A DNA stretch of 64,000 nucleotides from Earliella scabrosa (lineage: Eukaryota > Basidiomycota > Agaricomycetes > Polyporales > Polyporaceae), in the NCBI GenBank assembly GCA_022605405.1, contig JABYQQ010000007.1, positions 2,046,001-2,110,000 on the forward strand. The letters are read 5' to 3'. This document shows positions 56,914-64,000 of the stretch, piece after piece. Under the pieces are notes generated by a model that was given only the letters and a program-made list of their open reading frames with translations, was not told the DNA's origin and made no database searches. Position 1 is the first letter of the stretch; each line of letters starts with the position of its first letter. The translations under genes and the position numbers were made by a program.

Positions 56914-58204
56914 TCATGGTGATGGCGGGTTCTCGGGATGAACGAATATCTCTTCCTCTCCGATACGGAATGTGAATTCGCCCACGTCGTCGTGTCCCGG
57001 TGTCCTGATCAGCCCCCGTATTTCTCCCTTGTTGACGAGCGCCGCGCGCATGTGTTCCTGGTTGACGGCGTCGGCGAGCGTGTACGACGCGGGGAACGGG
57101 TCGATGGGAGAAGGATGGAGCGTGATGTGGTAGTGGAGAGGGATGGTTGCTTCCGTAGACCGCAGACTGTGAGTCGTAGAAGCGTCCGATGTGGCGTCAA
57201 CACTGGCTGAACGTCGTTCGCGCTGCGAGTTCTCGATGTCCGCCATGGCATCGTCGGCGCCGTGCCGCTCAAACGGCGCTGGGAAAGGGTGGAGATGCTG
57301 GCGATAGAAGGGGGACGCGGGTTCTCCTGATGCGGTAGGCTTTGCGAACGCGTTAAGACCCCAGTTGTTCAACAGCATGACGGGCCTATGGGACGTTCGA
57401 AAGGCCCTAAGCGCTTTGACGACATAGTATAGCTGATTGGGGGGCAGGCTCTGGGACGAACCATCCGCTGCGTCGCGAAGCTGCTCGAGCGTGTATCGAT
57501 CCCGCCAATAGAAGGCACTCAAAGAGTCTATTGCCAATAGTCCGATCTCTTTGTCGCGCAAACGCGACTCCGTGGCATGGTATCGGGGAAGATGGAGAAG
57601 CGTAATAGCGAGCTGGAGGGATGAGGTAGGTCGGAAGACATGAAGATTCTCTAGACACTGAGTGGCCAAGTCTTCCACAGTCACGCTCCCATCGAGGGCG
57701 CTATCAAGTCCAAGGAGTCGACAGAGGCGAGAGACGAGCAGTTGGTGGAGTCGGGTGATACTGAACTTCGTGTCTGTGTCGAACAGTATGGCCGCCTTTC
57801 CCCAGCCTCCGAGATCTTTCCCATCGTGTGTGCAGGGCATTAAGCATGTTGAGAGCAGATGATACAAGAGATGTGTCTTGCCGCTTGCAGCGGGACCCTG
57901 GACTTCGAGCACGTCGCCTTGGTTGAGGGGCCAACCATGGGCGTTACGACGCGTGTTGGTTGAGGACAAGTGGGCATCGAGCGCAGGTATGTGAGTCGCA
58001 CCCGCGGGCGCAGCTTGACGGAATGTAAGCAGGCATGGTCATGCCTCGCGGGTTGCATTCACTTACTTTCGCGCCTAACGGTTGCTAGGAACTGCGAATA
58101 TTGTCAGCCGATGCCGAGGATAGGGTCGAATTACGCACGCTTTGGAGAGGCTCAGACTGGATCTCTGCGAGGATAGCAGCAGCACTGAGGGGTTCCTCTG
58201 CCAT
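56914..58204 (-). CDS. XRCC2-like RAD51 paralogue
   Basis: Exons are 58204-58139, 58091-58067 and 58013-56914 (396 aa). A RecA-type ATPase core is visible: Walker A GPAASGKT (70-77), ILFDTDTKFSITRLHQLL, and Walker B with the XRCC2 hallmark LLAIDSLSAFYWRDR (near 188-201). XRCC2 acts with other RAD51 paralogues in homologous recombination repair. It has an extended, less conserved C-terminal part with a Ser/Thr-rich insert. Exon 2 is only 25 nt. Splicing the first two exons supplies MAEEPLSAAAILAEI and the N-terminal helix. The gene is divergent with the coiled-coil gene at 58521. Confidence 0.85.
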
Positions 58205-58520
58205 TATTATCTCAGCGGCCGCCCGCGTTGCCAGATGACAGACTACTAGTACTGGAGGACTATAGTGAGGCTTGCGTGGGCTAGAGGCTAAAACGCGGTT
58301 GTGGCGTGGCTGTGATCGTCCAGCCACGTGGTATAGGCGCCTAGACCGTGATTGTTTCTGGCCGAATCAAGAGTGGCAGTTATAGACTTAACGACCATCC
58401 TCACCCTGCCCGCCTCCCGCCAGCTCACCCCGCCCCCGACCTCATCACGAACACGACGGCAGGGCTGTCCGACTCCTCCCCTCAACCCCTCAAAATCTCA
58501 TCCTGTAACGATAACCCACT
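58205..58520. promoter_or_regulatory. Bidirectional promoter region of XRCC2-like and coiled-coil genes
   Basis: This 316-bp interval lies between two divergent start codons. No TATA box or ACGCGT is seen in it. A C-rich leader precedes the plus-strand start. Confidence 0.4.
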
Positions 58521-61086
58521 ATGGCCACCACCGCCTCGGCACGAGCTACGCCCGCCTCGCGACGATCACCTCCGACCAACTCATCTTCTTCTCCGTCCAT
58601 TGCTAAGGGTGCCACAGCTCGCTCAGCGGTGAATCCACGCGCCTCGGCTTCTCTCAGCTCCACCGTGGCCCGCAGAGCATCCGTCAAGGCAAACACGTCC
58701 CCTCCGGCCGTTAACGGCGAGACACGCGAGTCGTTGTCAGCCTCACTGAAGGAGGAGACGGAGAAGAAGGAGAAGGTGCGTTCATGGTCATCTGACTACA
58801 GCGCATATGGCTGAACATCTCATCGTGCACCGCAGCTCCTCGTACAAGTGCAGGACAAGGAGCAGACCATCGCACAACTCACTACCGAGAATGACAATCT
58901 CACATCTGCCCTCAATGCCGCTGAGTCCCGTCTCCAAGAGCTTTATGCCGATCAAAATCGGATGGAGGAGGAGATGGCAGCACGTATGGAAGTCGCTGAG
59001 AAGCTCCGCACCCAAGTGCGTGAGCTAGAGAAGGAGAAGCGCGACCTACAGCGGCGGTATAACGAGCAGGTGAGATTTGGGTATTAGCCTTGTCTCGCTC
59101 ATGTAGCTCATCACCATCTGAGTGTAGACAGCCACCTTTGAAGCCGAGCGACAAGCTTTCTACGACAACGAGCAGCATCTCAAGTCGCGCATTCAATCCC
59201 TCATGCAGGCCCGCAAGCAGCCCCCACCTGTCCTGACATCTCCTTCTGTGGTCTCCATCGCCGAATCAGAAACAGACGTAGATGAACAACCTGCGGAGGC
59301 ACCATCACCGAAACAAGATATCAATGATCCTGAACAAGAGCCAGCCGAGATGACTGCCCTTCGCTTAGAGCTCTCTACCCTCTCCACTTCATATAATTCC
59401 CTACAGTCCACGCTCGTTTTGCTGCAGACTCAGCTCAATGACTTGAAACGTGTCAACAACGAGCTCCAGGAAGAGAACGAGTCGTACAACATCCTCCTCC
59501 GGGAACGGACTCTCAATGGCCAGTTCGATGTCATGCGTATGGGTGGTACCAGCGTTACCGAGCCGAGCGACAGCAGCGAGGCAGGTGACGAGGACGACAA
59601 CAGGGACGCGGAGAGTCTTCTCAGCAGGAACACCAGCAAGAGTATTCTGGACCCTGTCGACGAGCGGGACGAACGTGTCGAGGAGCCAGAACACGAGCTC
59701 GACCCCGATTTCCAGCAAGACGAGGCCGACCGCGAGCGCAAGGACACGGACTCGCCGGCGAGGGCACCCCGGAGGGCTGGTCGTCGGCGCACGACATCAA
59801 CTACGTCTCGTTCACCTGCACCCCGCGGCGAGTCGCTTGCAAACCTGCCAATCACTGGACCCGGACTCGATCTCGCCGCAGAGCTTGGTCGTGCCGAGAA
59901 CAAGGATCTCGTGGAGGGCCGTGCTTCCCTGGATACCGACCGCTCCATCATCAATCCCAAGGGCAAACGAGGCAGGAAGAGCACGGACCGCAAGGTTTCT
60001 TCCATGTCGGAAGGTGCGCAGGCGAGCGGAGCCCCAGACGATCTGGAGGTTTTGCGAAGCGAGGTCAAGAGTCTCAAGGATGCCAACAAGGCTCTCTCGC
60101 TTTATGCCTCCAAGATCATCGATCGCATCATTTCCCAAGAAGGCTTCGAACACGTCCTGGCCGTCGATTACGACAAGGCCTCTTCCCCTCCACCACCGTC
60201 CGCCAAATTTACCACCTTTGCTGATGTTATACCTAAATCTCCTGCCTTGGCGCAGCCTCCGAAGAAGAGCCGGCCACAGTCTGCGATCTTCTCGTTCGGC
60301 GGAGGCGCGCCCCCACAGACGACGTCACCACCGCAAGAACGTCTGACCACCTTCGACGACATCCGTGCTGCAGCTGCGGCAGCCAAGTCTGCGGAGAGCA
60401 GCCCGCCGGCGCCGACACCGTCGACCCGCGCATCACGGCGCTCACTTTCGTTCGACTGGAGCAAGTTCTCCATGTTTGGCAGCGGTGCGGCGGAGAAGAA
60501 GCCCGACCCACACCTGCGTCCACTCACGCTGAAGGCGGGAGCACCGTCCGTCACTGGCGCGCGAAAGCTCGACACCCAGGAGGACGAGGAAGACCGTCGC
60601 GAACGCGAGCGTCTAAATGCCACCATGAAGCTCATGGGCATCGACAAGCCTGCCGCGCCTGCGATGCCGTCGATGGGCAAGAGCTACTCATCGCCTGCTT
60701 CCGGTCCCGGCGAATCCTTGCCCACCCCGCTGACAGCTAGTACGGTTACTCCTGGCACGGTTGCCCCCATGACTCCCATCACGTCTTCCCGTTTCTCGTT
60801 CTTCCGCAGGACGAACTCGGATACGTCTTCCATTCAGTCGTCGCCTGCTCTGGGCGGCACGCCCAACCTCACCCAGGAGGCCCTAGAGCAAGCCGAGGCG
60901 GAGAGCACGATCGCAGCCCTGGATGCGCATGAGCGCTCGCTCAGCGCGGAGATCGCCAAGGGCTCTCCCGGCGGGTTCACGGAGATCGTGCGTCGCAGCG
61001 GCGACCGGCGGAGCAGTCGCAGGAGCGGCAGCGGCAGCACCGTCTGGAGCGCGGGCATGAGCAAGGGTGAGGGCGACGACGACTAG
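58521..61086 (+). CDS. Conserved fungal coiled-coil protein of unknown function
   Basis: Exons are 58521-58775, 58836-59069 and 59128-61086 (815 aa). The first ~85 residues are Ser/Ala/Pro-rich and basic. A coiled coil follows (KEQTIAQLTTENDNLTSALN, EKLRTQVRELEKEKRDLQRR). A second one near residues 250-300 contains LQTQLNDLKRVNNELQEENE, then SYNILLRERTLNGQFDVM, which I recall as a conserved block in otherwise unnamed fungal proteins. A third short helix (LEVLRSEVKSLKDANKALSL) leads to RIISQEGFEHVLAVDYD. The remainder is disordered, with repeated Ser-rich segments such as RRSLSFDWSKFSMFGSG. No enzymatic motif is seen. Localisation is unknown. Confidence 0.78.
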
Positions 61087-61658
61087 ACAGTGTACTTCTG
61101 GATACGATCCAGTGTGTTTCTAGACGGCTAGAGGGACTTGGAGGTGAGTACGATTGGATGGAAGCGATAGCACTTTGAAATGACTGGGATACTGCCCTCC
61201 GACTCACCGGGTTCTGTTTGCGTACTACTACGACATACATACACCGTTATCGACGATTACCACTCGGCGTGTTATACCTATACCACCCACTGTTGACGCT
61301 TACGCAACGTTATATGTTTTGACGGTCCTGATGGCTCCTGTTATGCATTACTATGCCATATTTCCTATTTTTCACAGCATCCATACCCGTAACATACAAC
61401 ATGTCATCTAGTGTAAATAATACATACCAACGCAATGCTCTTTTAGGCGGGCTTATATCGCTGCAATGTGTCGGGGCATACCGTCGGTACCGGTGAGCAC
61501 GTCAGAAGCACGGCCCTACGGTACTATACCCTTGCAACTCTGTCGCCTACGACACGTTGACAGGCAGGATTGGGGACCTCACGAAATCCACGGATGAGGA
61601 GCCTGTATGTCTCCTTGTTCGGAGCGGCGTTGGCAGCGTAGCACATGGCTTCCGTTCC
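61087..61658. other. Convergent intergenic region
   Basis: This 572-bp, AT-richer stretch lies between the 3' ends of the coiled-coil gene and SLX9. No coding signal or repeat. Confidence 0.45.
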
Positions 61659-62578
61659 TTATGAGGCTGCGGGGGGCTCGTGTTTGAGGAGCGTGTTCTG
61701 GGCATGGGTACGGATCGTTTGGAACGGATTCGCAGCGAACTCGGGGGTGGCGAGTATCATGGGAATGCGCATACGTTCAACCTGACTGTAAGACACCGGC
61801 GCGACGTGAGCTTTCCCGCTGCATGCGGTCTGCCGGACAAGTAGCATGGAGAGGTAGACACGCACAGTGCACGCTTGCGCTGGTTTTTGGTCAGCGGCGC
61901 ACCCTTCCCCTCTCCTATTTGTCCCGGCTTAGGCTTGACCTTCTTCGGATGCGATGGGTCAGGCCCGCTCGCGTCGTCAGTGTCGGCGGCGACCGAATTC
62001 TGTACGGCAGTGGGGATATCGTCTTCCACGGCGGAAATGGCAGCTTTGATCTCGCCCATCCCGCCTGCAACCTGTTCTCGTGCCTTGCGCTTGAGACGAC
62101 GTTCGTGAGACTTGGAGTAGGGAGACCGGGACTGCTCCAGCCCTACACGGCACATGCGCAACCAGGGTGATCAGTGGAAACCCCAGAGACAGTACGGCAG
62201 CAATGAAAATGAACAGGCGTTTGGAACTCACGCTGCACAAAGAGCTCGTGTTTCAGAGCTTGTTTTTCCTTTTTCTTCAGGGTGGGACGGGGCTCCTCCT
62301 CCGCAGCGATGTCTGCGAGAATGTCCGGAGCCTGACGTTGATTTACGAGATGATGAACTCTTGTACCAGACCATAGATGGCGAAGACGGCACTCACGGAT
62401 CGGTCCATCTGCTCTCCGACGATGACATGCTCGACCGCGTTGTCTTGAACGGCAAAGTGACGTTTACTGGGTATCCGGACGGACTGCTCGTGGGCACCGC
62501 TGCGCCTGCGCTTTTCCTTGGGCTGCCTTCCCGATATCAGCCAGAGCGTGGATGGATACACATAGCGATGCTCACCAT
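61659..62578 (-). CDS. SLX9: Ribosome biogenesis protein SLX9
   Basis: Five exons (62578-62576, 62522-62397, 62331-62232, 62142-61866, 61785-61659) encode 210 aa. The first exon contributes only the ATG; splicing then gives MPKEKRRRSGAHE, the basic start usual for basidiomycete SLX9. Further blocks are KKKEKQALKHELFVQRLEQS, SPYSKSHERRLKRKAREQ, KPGQIGEGKGAPLTKNQRKR and the C-terminal TPEFAANPFQTIRTHAQNTL. SLX9 is a nucleolar pre-40S factor involved in ITS1 processing and 40S export. The family is short and basic, as here. It is divergent with the transporter gene. Confidence 0.88.
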
Positions 62579-62827
62579 GCTGGCCGCGGGCAGAAAATGA
62601 GTAGAGAGAGAGAGGCCGAGAGTGAGTGAGAGTAGGAGGAGAGTAGCCGGAGAAGATGGGATGCCCGATGCCCTGGCTGAGAAAGGAAATGACGTGCTTC
62701 GGGTACTCCCTCGCACTGAGTCGCTCAGCAGTCTTCCCAGCGGCCGCTGTGCTGCTGCTCTCCTCCGCGAGCTCTCCCTGTCGACCCGGTCAAGACCCCC
62801 AGCAATGCCCACGACCCTCGCGTGCTG
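62579..62827. promoter_or_regulatory. Bidirectional promoter region of SLX9 and the transporter
   Basis: This 249-bp interval lies between two divergent start codons. No TATA box is obvious. It contains a short GAGAGA/GAGTGAGAG purine tract near 62600-62640. Confidence 0.4.
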
Positions 62828-64000
62828 ATGGACACCCACACAGCTCCCCCTCCTCGTGCCCGGCCTCGTACCAAGTCAAGATCGCGTGCCCGTTCTCAGA
62901 TGGAGAGCCGGAGGGACTACCTCATCGGCATCCTCTTGTTGCTATGCGTCGTCGTGCTATGGACCACGTCGAACTTCGTAACACAGGTGCGCGCGTTCAT
63001 TCCGCGAGTTTTCCGCACAGGGTGTCCGACCTCGACGCCAGGGTCTGTTCGAGGATGGTTACGAGAAGCCGTTCCTGTACGTTCCTTTCTGCTCTGTTCA
63101 GCTGGCTCGTGCCTCACATGGACACGTAGCGTCACATATCTCAACACTAGCGCATTTGCGCTATATCTCCTTCCCTTCCTCATTCGCCGAATCTCTCAGC
63201 GGCAGAGACACGAGAATGCTGAAGGTGGTGGGTAGGTCATCCCGTCACAAGCCCCCACGCGTCCCTAATCATCTCCGTAGACATCGTGGACAATATGAGC
63301 CGCTCATGACAGATGTTGACGCTGCCGAGACGTTGGGTATCACTGTAAGTATTGCAAGGCACTCCGCTCGTACGTACGCCTAACCCCTTCCTTGTCAGAA
63401 TACACAACCACCAGGCGTGGAGGGTGGCATAACAGATGACAAATTGTCCGCTCCCCTCACCACTCGAGAGACTGCGCATCTAGCGGCAGTGTTTTGCCTA
63501 TTGTGGTTCATCGCGAATTGGACGGTGAATGCCTCTTTGGAATACACCAGCGTCGCCAGCGCAACGATCCTGTCCAGTATGAGCGGTGAGTATCCGGGAC
63601 ACCACGCTCTCACGAGTCGTATTCCGATACACGTCTCCGGCAGGTTTCTTCACATTGGGTATCGGACGCATATTCAGGGTGGAGAGCCTCACTCTAGTCA
63701 AGATTGGCGCTGTGATCACTAGGTTCGTGGCGGCCTGCCACCCTTACAATTCCACACGCTCATGTCGGCTCTGTCTAGCTTCACGGGGGTGATTCTGGTC
63801 TCGCTCTCCGACTCCTCGCAGCCGCAGCCACTCGGCCCGAGTGATACAGCCTGGGGTGTATCGTATCTGCCATCTATGCCGGTCTTCGGTGATGCGCTCG
63901 CGCTGCTCTCAGCCCTCTTTTACGCGCTCTATGTGACCCTGCTCAAGGTCCGGATCCGCTCCGAATCACGAATAGACATGCAGCTCTTTTTCGGATTCGT
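62828..64000 (+). CDS. SLC35F5-like drug/metabolite transporter, 5' part
   Basis: Exons are 62828-62986, 63042-63076, 63130-63231, 63281-63344, 63399-63585, 63644-63722 and 63779 to the window edge, so the C-terminus is missing. TM segments are visible: YLIGILLLLCVVVLWTTSNF, then VTYLNTSAFALYLLPFLI, FCLLWFIANWTVNASLEYTS with VASATILSSMSGFFTLGIG, AVITSFTGVILVSLSD and DALALLSALFYALYVTLL. The order and the GLFEDGYEKPFLVTYLNTS block match SLC35F5 and yeast vacuolar membrane protein YML018C of the DMT/EamA superfamily. The substrate is not established for these. The N-terminus is Arg/Ser-rich and cytosolic. All visible joins keep frame. Confidence 0.85.

Noticed and set aside
56459..56935. Possible tRNA-like sequence with TCGATTCGAGCC near 56885
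   Set aside because: A GATTCGAG-type T-loop word is present, but I could not find a matching acceptor stem, D arm or anticodon arm.
1..64000. CRISPR arrays, prophage or viral integrations
   Set aside because: No regularly spaced direct repeats and no phage or viral structural or replication genes were seen, and the window is clearly fungal.

Overview
The window looks like a gene-rich euchromatic stretch of a filamentous basidiomycete, most likely an Agaricomycete of the polypore type. The sequence is GC-rich. Almost every gene is cut by short spliceosomal introns of about 45-75 nt with GTNNGT-type donors. The recognisable proteins (eIF4E, eisosome Pil1-like, NUDE, SPF30, ELP4, IMP1, E2 of pyruvate dehydrogenase) are eukaryotic and of fungal type. 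Gene models were spliced by hand. In each one the exon lengths sum to a multiple of three and the joins restore family motifs.

Layout. 0-8 kb: the 3' end of a probable RIO2 kinase gene, an SPF30/SMNDC1 splicing factor, then two divergently oriented paralogues of an unnamed family that share exact intron positions. 11-21.5 kb: eIF4E, a Pil1-like eisosome protein, a U6 snRNA gene on the minus strand, TRM44 tRNA methyltransferase, an F-box/LRR protein, and a divergent pair ELP4 / IMP1. 21.6-26.2 kb: a second F-box-like gene and a divergent pair TTC1-like / short-chain dehydrogenase. 26.4-33.9 kb: a tandem, same-strand pair of long coiled-coil proteins with a shared C-terminal domain. These were duplicated together with a promoter carrying three ACGCGT boxes. 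34.4-45 kb: divergent pair LAT1 (PDH E2) / CSL4 exosome subunit, NUDE, ESS2, and divergent pair PSME3IP1(FAM192A)-like / four-TM SRF1-like protein. 45-49.6 kb: a gene-free gap holding two non-coding transposable elements, one with an 8-bp target duplication and one with TA ends and hairpin-forming terminal inverted repeats. 49.6-64 kb: a third F-box-like gene, a 3.2-kb gap, a stand-alone adenylation-domain enzyme, divergent pair XRCC2-like / coiled-coil protein, and divergent pair SLX9 / SLC35F5-like transporter that runs off the right edge.

Functional grouping. Most genes are single-copy housekeeping functions in RNA metabolism (SPF30, U6, ESS2, CSL4, SLX9), tRNA modification (TRM44, ELP4), translation (eIF4E), mitochondria (IMP1, LAT1), DNA repair (XRCC2) and cytoskeleton/membrane organisation (NUDE, Pil1-like). 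The least-known parts are the tandem coiled-coil pair with its duplicated ACGCGT promoter, the divergent paralogue pair at 4.6-8.2 kb, and the two miniature transposons. No plasmid, phage, CRISPR or viral feature was seen, and no tRNA gene could be supported.
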